Below are positions 54,406 through 63,054 of a stretch of 64,000 nucleotides of DNA, piece after piece. The notes beneath the pieces are model-generated. The model worked only from the letters and a program-made list of their open reading frames with translations. It ran no database searches and was not told where the DNA came from. Origin of the DNA: a bacterium. GTDB taxonomy: Bacteria > Chloroflexota > Anaerolineae > Caldilineales > Caldilineaceae. Positions within the stretch are counted from its first letter, which is position 1. Every line of letters begins with the position of its first letter. The DNA is taken from the NCBI GenBank assembly GCA_016124945.1, contig WGMT01000011.1, positions 1-64,000 of the forward strand, read 5' to 3'. The position numbers and the translations under genes are program-made.

Positions 54406-57400
54406 TCTTCTTCAACAGTCGCCCCAAAATCACCCCCATCTCCTCCCCCCGAAACGCCCCTGTCAGTGCCAACACGCTCAGGTAGGCCAACCCGCCGGGG
54501 ACAAGCGCCAGCCATACGTTAATGCCCGCACCGATCAATAGATGCATGGCAATTCCCATCACTAACACCGCCAGCAGCGGTCGCCAGATCAGGTCGAGCC
54601 ACGGCACATGGCCCACGTGGCGTTTGACGCTCCAGTAGAAGGGGATGAGCAGACTGAACTCGCTGAGGATGGTCACCACCGCCGCGCCCAGGTAACCGAA
54701 GGTGGGGATCATGAGCAGGTTGCCCACCACGTTAAAGACGACGCCCAGCACGAACGCTTTGGTGAGGTAGCCCTGCTGGTTGACGGCAATCAGCACAAAC
54801 TGTGTCACACTGTTGACAAAGCCAATCGGAATGCTCCAAATGATCACCTGGAGCGCCAGCGCCGAGCCGCCCCGGTAGCTGATTTCACGCCCCAGCACCT
54901 GAATCGTGTCGGGCACGTTGAGGAACTCCGCGCCGCCGAGGATGTAGATCAGCGGCTCCGCCAGCACGGTGATGGTCATGGCCAGGGGCAGGCTGACCAT
55001 CAACAGCAGCCGCGCACTCAGGATGTACGAACGCAGCAGCCCTTCGCCTTCTTTCTTGGCGTAGCGAGCCATGAGCGGGAAGATGGCGAAGGTAAAGGTA
55101 CTGGGGATGATGTTCAACCCGTCCAAATATTTGAGCGAAGCGCTGTAAAGCCCCACACTCACCGCCCCCGCCAGGGGACGCAACAGCCAGACGTCGATGC
55201 GCCAGAAAATCGTCGCCAGCAGGTGATTGAGCATCAGCGGCCCGCTGGTGCTGAACATCCAGCGCTGCAAAGAGGCGTCCCACTTCCACTCGGGTTTGAA
55301 AAGCGTGGAGCGTACCAGCGTGTAGAGCCAGATCAACTGCACAATGTTCATTACCAGGCTCACCCACGCCAATCCCACAAAGCCCCATCCCAAGAGCAAC
55401 ACCAGTGCGCCCAGGGCCACTTTCAGCAGGGCCGTGGCGCTGCTCAAACCGGCAGGGTACTCCATCTTTTCGAAGGCATAAAAGAGACTGCTCAGCGCGT
55501 CGGCCCAGTTGGCAAAGAGCATCGCCGCCGCAAAAATGGCGATGGCCTGCACTTCGGCCATGCTGATGCCGCCCCAAATGCGGAATCCCCCCGTCATCAG
55601 CGCCAACACGGGCAGGCTCGCCAACCACAGGATCGTGCGCAGCCCCAGCACGTTGGTAAGGTAGCGGCTCGACTGGTTCTTGTCCGCCGCCACATCGCGG
55701 GTGAGGAGTGTACCCAACCCGTAGCGACTCACAATCTCAAAGAAGCCGTACATCGTCACCACAAAGGCATATTGGCCGGTGCCTTCAGGGCCAAGTAGAC
55801 GCACATAGAGCAGGGCGAAGGCGAAGTCGATGGCCTTGTTGGCCATGTTCAGCGCCATGGGCACCAGCGAATTCTTGGCTACCGTGCGCACTTCGTCGCC
55901 CGATTCGTCTGGGCGGTAGTAGCGGCCCCACAGCCACCAGAGCAGCAGCAGCGCACACGCCATCACCGCCAGGAATGAGACGTACAACGCCACTTTGAAA
56001 CTCATGGGCGTGTAGACAAAGCGGACCGTCCACTGCCCTTGTTCGGGCAGGTAGACGGTGCGCAGTGCGCCGTTGGCGCGGTGGATCGTCAACTCTGTCT
56101 CTTGGCTTTCGTCCCCACCGAAAGGACGGATGTACGCCCTCCAGCCGGGGAACCAGGCGTCGGAGAGCACCAGCCAGCCACGGTCGCTCAGGTTGATGTC
56201 CACAAAGACGGTGTCTGTTGTGTAGCGGCTGATATTGGCTTCGGCGATCTGCGGGCTGGCGCGGGTCAGCGCGTTGGCCGCGGCAGGCGTCTCTTCGATG
56301 AAGACGACATCGCGCAGCTTCGCCGTCAACAGCGGCTGCTCACCCGCGGGGATCACCTGCGCCTCGGGCACGATGAAGGCCCGCGGCAGCACTTCCAGAT
56401 TCTCGTAGACTGTGATCACGCCGTCGTCGTAGATTTCTTGCCACGTCGCCGCATTGGGGATGACATGCTCGGTGAAGACATACTTGACGTTGAGCAGATC
56501 GAGCAGCGGGTTTTCCATCACCGCGTAGGGGTTCGGCCCTACGGCGTAGAGCGGTGCGATACGATTGTAGAGCAGTTCGCCGCTCTGATCGCCAAGCTGA
56601 TTCATCATCTCTACATACTGGCGGGGGATGATCGAATCGTAGCCGCGCAGATCGTGCCAGCCGTAGTACATGCCCACATTGGCGTTAAGCGTCTTCGCGC
56701 CGGGGACGTTGAAGGTGGTGATGCGGAAGGGCGGGGCGTCTTCGCCGGCTTCGCGGTCCTGAATAAACTGCACCACCGGCGGCACATTGACCAACGGTGA
56801 CAACGCCGGATCGGCGGCAGGATTGAACGTCCCATGGATGGAGAAGAGATCGGCGACCACGAGCGCGGCGGCAAGGAATGGGAGGGATGATGCCAACCGA
56901 TACCGAGATGATGAGATGATGAGCCGCACCGCCACACCGCCGAGGACGGCAAAGATGCCGAATTTGAGCAAATTCAAGCTCTGGTAGCCCCAAAACATGC
57001 GCCCGTCGGCAAAGGACATCTGCGCCAGATCGCTGCCGTCGACGATGCGTTGTCCTAGCGCGAGGAAGGGCGCAGGGACGAAGTAACTAATCGCAACGGC
57101 GGCCAAAGCGGCAACCCCGGCAAGGATGGCCGACGAGGAAAGAACGAAGAACAATGAACGGTGCGAGATCGTGAGCCGCCCAATCTTCAATCTTGATTCT
57201 TCCGTCATTGCAAGCTGCCGCTCCAGTCCAATCCCGCCGAGGACGGCCATGCTCAACGTAAACGGAAAGACCCAGCGGAAGGGGCTGTGTAGTTGGTTCC
57301 ACCCGGGCAACCCGTAAAAAAGGATGGCGTAGAGCGGCGTACCGAAGGCGAAGAGGAGCGAGAGGACGGCGAGGGCGGTGAAGATCCAGGTGGGGCGGGC

Positions 57401-58684
57401 GAGGGGCGAGTTGCGAATGGCGGATTGCGAATGGCTGATTGCCCACGGCAGGGCGGTGACGACGGCCACGGCGGCGAGCAGCCAGGTGAGGATGCCCACG
57501 TAGTTGCCGCCTTCGACGTAGTTTTTGATGCCCCAAAAGACCGTCTGGATCGGTTCACCCAGCGCGTTGACCGTTGCCGATTCCATGCGTAACGACCAAA
57601 GATCAAACCAGGCATGGTGGCTTGGGTTGCCGAAAACGTCGGGTAGGAAAAAAGTCAGCACATGCCGCGACGGCCAGGCCCACCCCAACACTTGCTGCAA
57701 AGTGGCTGATCCTGCGCGGAAATTCAGCGTCACCAATTCGTAGAGCGGAACCAGTTGCACCGCGCCTGAGGCGATCCCCAGGAGCGCTAACGCCAGCAAC
57801 CAGCCAGAGAGTTTGAGGATGCGAATTGCGGGTTGCGGGTTGCGAAGTGCGGGTTGCGAGTTGCGTTTCGCTGCGCCGCGACCTTTGCGATCTGTCGCGT
57901 GCCACGTGCCACCTGCTAACTGCCACCTGCTAACTGCTAACCTCCGCCACGCCAACACCAGCCGCACTGCGCTGTAAAAGCCTGCCACCAACAGTGTATA
58001 GTAGAAAAATTCTGGATGCCCGGCCAAGGCTACAATGCCGATGACGGCCGCGCCGACCACCACATACGGCACAGGATGAAAGGCCGCGTCGCCCTTCTCT
58101 TCTTGTTTGCGCACGATGAACTCGATGATCGCCAGCAGCAGGGGCAACCACGCCGCCGCCGCAATGATCATGGTGAAGACGACGCTGACGATCATAAAGC
58201 CACTGAACTGAAAAACTACGCCGCTGAAGAGCGCCGCCGCTGGTCGCAGCCGTAGCACGCGCCCAAAAATGTACATGTTGATGCCAGCGATGGCCAGTTG
58301 CAGCGCTGTGAACCACCCGTAGGCCGCTTCGATGGGCAAAACATAGAAGAGTACACTCAGCGGATAGGCCACACTGGCCTGTCCACCGGCGAAGAAGGGA
58401 ATGCCGGTGAAAATCTGGGGGTTCCACAGCGGGATTTCACCCTGCGCCAACGTGCGCACAACATGATATTTCCAAACTGTGTTTTGTAGCACCAGATCGC
58501 TGAGCAGATCGTTGTGAGGGATCACCCCGGGTTGCAACGAGTGCCACGGCTCAAACGAATAGAGATTGTCGAAGGGGATGAGTGTGCGCCCGCCAAAGAG
58601 GACCGGCGAAAACCATAGAAGCGGCAGCACAATCAGCGCTGCCAGCGCCATTAGATCCCGCTTGTGTGAACGTAGTCGGTGCAT
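54395..58684 (-). CDS. YfhO-like membrane protein fused to Wzx-type flippase
   Basis: Predicted 1429-residue integral membrane protein. Residues 1 to about 930 resemble YfhO-type proteins: many helices, the loop [20 protein letters not shown] near residue 33, and a large extracytoplasmic domain (about 630-900). From about 945 ([20 protein letters not shown]) to the end it resembles polysaccharide flippases of the Wzx/MATE type with about 12-14 helices. There is no stop between the halves, so this is a genuine fusion in the sequence. In-frame heptamer arrays encode residues about 248-288 and 416-427. With the DPM1-like glycosyltransferase gene upstream it probably acts in envelope glycan assembly. 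Confidence 0.8.
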   Translation of the reverse strand: MHRLRSHKRDLMALAALIVLPLLWFSPVLFGGRTLIPFDNLYSFEPWHSLQPGVIPHNDLLSDLVLQNTVWKYHVVRTLAQGEIPLWNPQIFTGIPFFAGGQASVAYPLSVLFYVLPIEAAYGWFTALQLAIAGINMYIFGRVLRLRPAAALFSGVVFQFSGFMIVSVVFTMIIAAAAWLPLLLAIIEFIVRKQEEKGDAAFHPVPYVVVGAAVIGIVALAGHPEFFYYTLLVAGFYSAVRLVLAWRRLAVSRWQLAGGTWHATDRKGRGAAKRNSQPALRNPQPAIRILKLSGWLLALALLGIASGAVQLVPLYELVTLNFRAGSATLQQVLGWAWPSRHVLTFFLPDVFGNPSHHAWFDLWSLRMESATVNALGEPIQTVFWGIKNYVEGGNYVGILTWLLAAVAVVTALPWAISHSQSAIRNSPLARPTWIFTALAVLSLLFAFGTPLYAILFYGLPGWNQLHSPFRWVFPFTLSMAVLGGIGLERQLAMTEESRLKIGRLTISHRSLFFVLSSSAILAGVAALAAVAISYFVPAPFLALGQRIVDGSDLAQMSFADGRMFWGYQSLNLLKFGIFAVLGGVAVRLIISSSRYRLASSLPFLAAALVVADLFSIHGTFNPAADPALSPLVNVPPVVQFIQDREAGEDAPPFRITTFNVPGAKTLNANVGMYYGWHDLRGYDSIIPRQYVEMMNQLGDQSGELLYNRIAPLYAVGPNPYAVMENPLLDLLNVKYVFTEHVIPNAATWQEIYDDGVITVYENLEVLPRAFIVPEAQVIPAGEQPLLTAKLRDVVFIEETPAAANALTRASPQIAEANISRYTTDTVFVDINLSDRGWLVLSDAWFPGWRAYIRPFGGDESQETELTIHRANGALRTVYLPEQGQWTVRFVYTPMSFKVALYVSFLAVMACALLLLWWLWGRYYRPDESGDEVRTVAKNSLVPMALNMANKAIDFAFALLYVRLLGPEGTGQYAFVVTMYGFFEIVSRYGLGTLLTRDVAADKNQSSRYLTNVLGLRTILWLASLPVLALMTGGFRIWGGISMAEVQAIAIFAAAMLFANWADALSSLFYAFEKMEYPAGLSSATALLKVALGALVLLLGWGFVGLAWVSLVMNIVQLIWLYTLVRSTLFKPEWKWDASLQRWMFSTSGPLMLNHLLATIFWRIDVWLLRPLAGAVSVGLYSASLKYLDGLNIIPSTFTFAIFPLMARYAKKEGEGLLRSYILSARLLLMVSLPLAMTITVLAEPLIYILGGAEFLNVPDTIQVLGREISYRGGSALALQVIIWSIPIGFVNSVTQFVLIAVNQQGYLTKAFVLGVVFNVVGNLLMIPTFGYLGAAVVTILSEFSLLIPFYWSVKRHVGHVPWLDLIWRPLLAVLVMGIAMHLLIGAGINVWLALVPGGLAYLSVLALTGAFRGEEMGVILGRLLKKSNA
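56905..56923. repeat. GAGATGAT tandem inside flippase fusion
   Basis: Two tandem GAGATGAT units plus GAG, in frame within the coding region of the YfhO-flippase fusion. Similar GATGAGATGATG units occur in the intergenic element at 42965-43005. Confidence 0.6.
57406..57440. repeat. Five GCGAATT-type heptamers inside coding region
   Basis: GCGAGTT, GCGAATG, GCGGATT, GCGAATG, GCTGATT in tandem, read in frame in the YfhO-like half (around residues 416-427, [12 protein letters not shown]). Confidence 0.85.
57821..57942. repeat. Two heptamer blocks inserted in coding region
   Basis: Six GCGGGTT-like heptamers (57821-57862) and six GCCACCT/GCTAACT heptamers (57901-57942) flank a 38-base core. They are read in frame as a polar stretch at about residues 248-288 of the YfhO-like half, between hydrophobic segments. 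Each block is 42 bases, a multiple of three. Confidence 0.9.
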
Positions 58685-58694
58685 AGTAGAAGAA

Positions 58695-58743
58695 GCGATT
58701 GGGCGATTGAGAGATTAGGCGATTGAGGCAGAACCTCAATTGC
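58695..58743. repeat. GCGATTG array with hairpin
   Basis: GCGATTG-type units run from 58695 and end in GCGATTGAGG (58719-58728), which pairs with 58734-58743 (one mismatch, 5-base loop). It lies just upstream of the start codon of the minus-strand fusion gene. Confidence 0.8.
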
Positions 58744-58817
58744 TGATGCGTTGCTAGTTACGGACTGCATGGGGCGAATGGCGAATGATCAGTTACTGCG
58801 CAATGTCTTTAAGTTAA

Positions 58818-58885
58818 GCGCGGAGAGAGCACCCCCAGGTGCGGGTCTACTCGGGAACAGCCGCACGTAGGCGTGCTCTCTGCGC
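58818..58885. repeat. GC-rich hairpin
   Basis: AGAGAGCAC (58824-58832) pairs with GTGCTCTCT (58873-58881), and GCGC on each side extends the stem with a small bulge. It lies between the glycosyltransferase and flippase-fusion genes and may terminate or process the transcript. Confidence 0.6.
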
Positions 58886-58926
58886 AGATATTCGAGTTCT
58901 GAAACCTTTAAATTACTGACATTGAG

Positions 58927-59715
58927 TTACTGCGTGCCACCCCGCACCCGATGGCGGTGTCGCCAGCGTATTTCCCACACGCGCAGGGCCGATTCGATTT
59001 TTACCGGCACGTCCATTTTACTCTGACCGATGCGACGATCTTCAAAATGAATAGGGACTTCGATAATGCGGTAGCCCAGTTTTTCGCTCAGGTAGGCCAT
59101 TTCCACCTGAAAGATGTAGCCGTTGCTGCGGATATTTTCCAGCCCGATATTAAGGAGAGCATCGCGCCGCCAAAGCTTGAAGCCTGCTGTCATGTCGCGC
59201 ACGCGGATGCGCAGCAGCGCCCGGCTGTAGAGATTGGCCCACCAGCTCAGCCGGCGCCGCCACCAACTCCAGCCTTCGTCGAGGCTACCACCGGGCACAT
59301 AGCGGCTGCCGATGATCACATGTGCACCGGTGGCAAGCGCCACACCCAACATCTGCGCAATGTAGCCCGGCGAATGGCTGAAATCGGCGTCCATTTGCAC
59401 CACGAATTCAGCGCCTTCGGCCAGTGCCCGCTGCATGCCGGTTACATAGGCTGTGCCCAGCCCGCCCTTGCCCTGTCGGTGGATCACCTGCATGCGCAGG
59501 GCATACCGTGTCGCTAGTTGATCAGCCAGCGCGCCGGTGCCGTCAGGCGAATTGTCGTCCACAACGAGCAGACGCAAATTGGGCAACGGCAGCGCGAAGA
59601 GCTCTTTTGTCATCTCTTCGAGGTTGTCTGCCTCATTATAAGTTGGGATTACGACAGTCACCGCGCACGCCTGCCAATCGGCGGGCAGTTTGCCGGTCGC
59701 CGGCATCGAGCCCAT
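58927..59715 (-). CDS. Polyprenol-phosphate glycosyltransferase (DPM1-like, GT2)
   Basis: Predicted 262-residue family-2 glycosyltransferase resembling dolichol/polyprenol monophosphomannose synthase. [17 protein letters not shown] starts the fold, [11 protein letters not shown] carries the nucleotide-binding aspartates, and [12 protein letters not shown] holds the metal-binding [22 protein letters not shown] is a typical later segment. No C-terminal membrane helices are seen. ATG 59715 is preferred; ATG 59706 is close behind, and the frame up to 59817 lacks a ribosome-binding site. It likely supplies lipid-linked sugar for envelope glycans together with the downstream flippase fusion. Confidence 0.88.
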   Translation of the reverse strand: MGSMPATGKLPADWQACAVTVVIPTYNEADNLEEMTKELFALPLPNLRLLVVDDNSPDGTGALADQLATRYALRMQVIHRQGKGGLGTAYVTGMQRALAEGAEFVVQMDADFSHSPGYIAQMLGVALATGAHVIIGSRYVPGGSLDEGWSWWRRRLSWWANLYSRALLRIRVRDMTAGFKLWRRDALLNIGLENIRSNGYIFQVEMAYLSEKLGYRIIEVPIHFEDRRIGQSKMDVPVKIESALRVWEIRWRHRHRVRGGTQ

Positions 59716-60143
59716 GCTACGTCCTAGTTCAATCGTTGGTGTGAAGCGCCCGGTGACGTTCCACGCGCCGGGCGCACAAGATCCGAAATTGTAGCACGCC
59801 CACCAAAGCCGGTCCAATTAAACGGGGAGGGAAATGGGACGTTTATGTAGCGAATATGTAGCGAAAGACAAATGTGTGGCGAAAGAGTAGGAGATTTCCA
59901 CTACGCAGCGAAACATGTACAGCCTCCAATACCTCTTCTTGTACCTAGAGCTATGGCACACTTCTTGTCCTTTTCCTATGATAGAGGTGGTATGCATAGG
60001 AGATGCAACTTTGCTGAAAATTATCGGAATCTTGGTGGTTCCCTAGGTAGTTTATGTAGATTGACAGTGTTGACATCGATTGTCGATGTACATGGATGCA
60101 GCAGAGCCATATCAGATCTCCAGTCTAAGAAAGGAAAAGACGC
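59716..60143. other. Divergent intergenic region
   Basis: The gap between the divergently transcribed glycosyltransferase and PRC-barrel genes. Two TTGACA hexamers (60061-60066 and 60070-60075) may mark a promoter for the plus-strand gene, but no well-placed -10 box is clear. A 91-codon frame at 59872-60147 has no coding support. No heptamer array is seen here. Confidence 0.5.
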
Positions 60144-61178
60144 ATGAAACATTTAATACGAAGCCGCTCTATCTGGACAACAATGATGGTGATGCTTGCC
60201 CTGATATTGGGGGCATGCACAACCGAAACCCGAGACATGACAGGCGTCGGAGCAGACGCTGTTGTGATTGAGGAACCTGGCGGTGACGATCAGGCCCAAC
60301 CGCTACCAACAGAGACCGGCGAGGAGCAGGGTGTTGTCGCAGAAGAAGTTACACCAGAAGCTGGAACGGAAGCGGAAGAGGCACCTGTCGATGCTGATAC
60401 CGAAGCAACCGTTGGCATGGGGTTGACCGGCCTCGATCAAGAGACCATGATCCTGGCTTCCACGCTTCTAGATCGTGGTGTGGAAAACCCCAACGGGGCC
60501 GATCTTGGGCATGTGGATGATTTTCTCATCGAACTCGATACAGGCAATGTGCTCTTTGCTCTGATCGAACATGGTGGCTTTCTAGGCATTGGCAATGAAC
60601 ATGCAGCCGTGCCGTTGAACGCGCTGGCATTAGGGCCGGAACGGAATAATCTTATCCTCAACCTAGCAGAGGACGCGTTCGAATCCTTCCCCAACGTGGA
60701 AGTAACCGATGACTGGCCTATGGGGCTAGACGAAACCTGGGACGATGACTTGAATGTCTTCTGGAATGAGGCTGGCTTCAATACTCGCAACCTGGAAGGT
60801 GCAGCCCCTGGCGTCGTTGGGCGTGCTTCCCAACTGGTCGGCTTCGGGCTTGGTGCTCCCGGTGCCGCCGCGACGCCTGGCTTTGGTACGACTCTTGACT
60901 ACGTGGTCGACCTGGCAGAAGGTCGGGTTAAGTATGCATTGGTGGGCTTCACCGATGTAGTCTTGTACGGTCAAGACTGGGCCGTCATCCCCTTTGAAGC
61001 GATGGACCCGACAGCCTTTGCCAGTGTAGCCGCTCTCGACCCGGCGATTGATGTGTCGTTGCTCGCTGATGCCCCGCGTATCCGTGCAACCGAAGTCGAG
61101 ACAATTGCATTCTTCGAGCCTGGTTGGGATGAGTCCATTCGCACCTATTGGGCTGAGCAGGGATACGATCTGGACTGA
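60144..61178 (+). CDS. PRC-barrel domain lipoprotein
   Basis: Predicted 344-residue lipoprotein. The signal ends in LALILGACTTE with the lipobox cysteine near residue 25. An acidic linker (about 35-95) rich in Glu follows. Then come two PRC-barrel-like domains, with LGHVDDFLIELDTGNVLFAL near residue 125 and YVVDLAEGRVKYALVGF in the second. PRC-barrels are small beta-barrel modules found in photosynthetic reaction-centre subunit H and RimM, and in many stress or envelope proteins. Role here unknown. The BON-domain gene follows 62 bases later. Confidence 0.8.
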   Translation: MKHLIRSRSIWTTMMVMLALILGACTTETRDMTGVGADAVVIEEPGGDDQAQPLPTETGEEQGVVAEEVTPEAGTEAEEAPVDADTEATVGMGLTGLDQETMILASTLLDRGVENPNGADLGHVDDFLIELDTGNVLFALIEHGGFLGIGNEHAAVPLNALALGPERNNLILNLAEDAFESFPNVEVTDDWPMGLDETWDDDLNVFWNEAGFNTRNLEGAAPGVVGRASQLVGFGLGAPGAAATPGFGTTLDYVVDLAEGRVKYALVGFTDVVLYGQDWAVIPFEAMDPTAFASVAALDPAIDVSLLADAPRIRATEVETIAFFEPGWDESIRTYWAEQGYDLD

Positions 61179-61240
61179 CAGTCCTCGTGAAATTAGGCTT
61201 CTGTAAAACAGAGCATTAACAAACAAAAAGGAGTAGAAAT

Positions 61241-61501
61241 ATGGGTGTACTCGGTAAACTATTTGGCTCCACCTACGAGGACGATAAACTGGTGATGGCA
61301 GCGGAACGCGCCATCGCCCAGGACCCGGTTATGAACAACCCCGGTGCGGTGGGCGTAGTCAGTGACAAAGGTGTGGTGATGTTATCCGGCACTGTCAACA
61401 GTGAGCGCGAAAAACGACATGTAGAGAATCTGATTCGTTCCAACCTGAACAACTCAAAACTCAAGTATGCAGATATCGATAACAGACTTAAGGTCCTCTA
61501 G
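61241..61501 (+). CDS. BON-domain protein
   Basis: Predicted 86-residue protein made of one BON domain (residues about 15-85), with GVVSDKGVVMLSGTVNSERE and HVENLIRSN typical of the fold. No signal peptide is visible. BON domains bind phospholipid or associate with envelope and osmotic-stress proteins. AAAAAGGAG precedes ATG 61241. The adjacent PRC-barrel lipoprotein gene suggests a shared stress or envelope role. Confidence 0.85.
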   Translation: MGVLGKLFGSTYEDDKLVMAAERAIAQDPVMNNPGAVGVVSDKGVVMLSGTVNSEREKRHVENLIRSNLNNSKLKYADIDNRLKVL

Positions 61502-61574
61502 GCAGGCGAATACGCTCGAAGCAGCTGCGATCCACCGGCCAGGAGAAGACTCGGCACTCGGGGTGTTCAATTGC

Positions 61575-61662
61575 GGGGCGCGCGGCGACAGTGCCTGGTG
61601 CGGGCCGGCGAATTACCGGCCACACTTTCTGTGGCTGGCCCGTGCCAGGCACTGTCCGCCCC
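61575..61662. repeat. Dispersed hairpin family H2, copy 2
   Basis: 20-base arms 61587-61606 and 61637-61656 pair with two mismatches, and GGGGCG/CGCCCC (61575-61580 and 61657-61662) extend the stem past a 6-base bulge. The arm shares CAGTGCC-GG--CGGGCC with 44116-44187. The rest of the gap to 61807 holds nothing gene-like. Confidence 0.9.
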
Positions 61663-61807
61663 TATTCTGAAACGCACCCCTGGCACAGGTAGTAGTTGCA
61701 AAACCGACCAAGGATAGCTATACTGCCCCTGTATTTTGCCTGGGCAAGGCCACAGCTTTTGGCTGAGCCATTCGTATTCATGCCGCTGCTATCTCTGGAC
61801 ACACTCA

Positions 61808-62983
61808 ATGATCGCAAACCCCAAGCACAATCGACCCGACCTTTCGTCCGTCTTGCTGGTTCTTCCTCGACCTTCACGTTTGCTTCCAATCCTTTCAACT
61901 TTGATCGCAATTTTTCTCGCCGGCTGTACCGTACAGCCAACCAGCGTTAGCGACATCTTTCCGTTGTTGCCGGCGGCCTTCGGCGATGCGCCGCCACCCG
62001 GTATTCAGGTGTTGCTGGAAGAAGAGCGCGCCCGCCTCTTGGGCCTTGACGCCGACACTGCCGAATTAGACGACAGCATAAACCCGCCCAGTGTCACGGC
62101 GCTGGAGCCGCAAACAGCCGCCCGTGAAATTGATCTGTCCGCAGTCGATCCGGCTACCAGTGATCTGCCGCTGTTGACGGTAAGCAATCGCAGCGTCAAT
62201 GTGCGCAGTGGCCCGGGGCTGAGTTTCGACGTAGTCGCCGGTGCGCAACAAGGACGGATCTTCGAAGCGCTGGGCCGCAGCGAAGACAACAATTGGTGGC
62301 GCATCTGCTGTGTGCGCGGCCCCGAAGACGATGCAGATGAAGCCACCTTACAAGCGTGGATTTCTACAGTGGTGGTCACCGCCAATGACGTCGCCCAAGA
62401 TCTGTCGATTATCGGCGCAGTCTTCCCCAACGATCTTCAGGCGGAATGGGCTGTCGGCTACGCCTGTGGCTCAGAGCGCTGCGAAGTCGTCCGCTGCGAC
62501 GGTTCTATTGTTGCCGACGTCCGCTCTGCGGACGATCCCAAGTGGCTCGAAATCGAGCGCAGAATCACGTGGGCCGACGCCTGTGGCGAAAATTCCACCT
62601 GGCTACATCAAATCGACCGCATTGCCGGCACCGAGCGCTACGAAAACACCGCCGATCTCTTCCTCTTCAATTTCTGGGGAGGAGTCGAACCTGGGCCGGT
62701 GAATAGCATTTTCGCACTGAACGACAACGCTCAGGTGAAAACCTGGTGTAGCGACGAACAGGAAGTGGACCTCGACGAAGGGAACGGCTGGTCGGCGCGC
62801 TACAACGGCGTGACCTGTCACGATGTGCGGACGGGGATGCTGCTGTCGATGAAATACACCAAACGCTGGCTCTTTACCGGCACCTTCGACGGCGAAGCCT
62901 ACGAAGAAGCCTACTTCGGGGATTACGAGGTGTACGAGGTGCGGCTGGTGGATACGAACGTAGAACTCGATGAAGTCGAGTAG
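61808..62983 (+). CDS. SH3b-domain lipoprotein
   Basis: Predicted 391-residue protein. The N-terminal signal (LLPILSTLIAIFLAGC) ends in a lipobox LAGC near residue 42. An SH3-type-3 (bacterial SH3) domain spans about residues 125-195, with LLTVSNRSVNVRSGPGLSFD and WWRICCV. The C-terminal 190 residues form an unrecognised domain with several cysteines (YACGSERCEVVRCDGS). Bacterial SH3 domains often bind cell-wall or surface ligands. ATG 61808 is chosen; the frame begins at 61736 with TTG and has no better signal. Confidence 0.75.
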   Translation: MIANPKHNRPDLSSVLLVLPRPSRLLPILSTLIAIFLAGCTVQPTSVSDIFPLLPAAFGDAPPPGIQVLLEEERARLLGLDADTAELDDSINPPSVTALEPQTAAREIDLSAVDPATSDLPLLTVSNRSVNVRSGPGLSFDVVAGAQQGRIFEALGRSEDNNWWRICCVRGPEDDADEATLQAWISTVVVTANDVAQDLSIIGAVFPNDLQAEWAVGYACGSERCEVVRCDGSIVADVRSADDPKWLEIERRITWADACGENSTWLHQIDRIAGTERYENTADLFLFNFWGGVEPGPVNSIFALNDNAQVKTWCSDEQEVDLDEGNGWSARYNGVTCHDVRTGMLLSMKYTKRWLFTGTFDGEAYEEAYFGDYEVYEVRLVDTNVELDEVE

Positions 62984-62986
62984 CAA

Positions 62987-63050
62987 TGAATGAAGAATAA
63001 AGAATGGGTAGAGGAAGAATTGCCTCTACCCATTCTTTATTCTTCATTCA
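62987..63050. repeat. Perfect 28-bp-arm hairpin, family H1 copy 2
   Basis: Arms 62987-63014 and 63023-63050 are perfect inverted complements of 28 bases with an 8-base loop. They are nearly identical to the arms at 41656-41723, while the loop differs. It sits exactly between the convergent SH3b and trmFO genes, so it probably terminates both. Confidence 0.95.
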
Positions 63051-63054
63051 CTAT

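Noticed and set aside
59872..60147. A 91-codon frame upstream of the PRC-barrel gene
   Set aside because: No ribosome-binding site, cysteine-rich unlikely composition, and it runs into the real start of the next gene.
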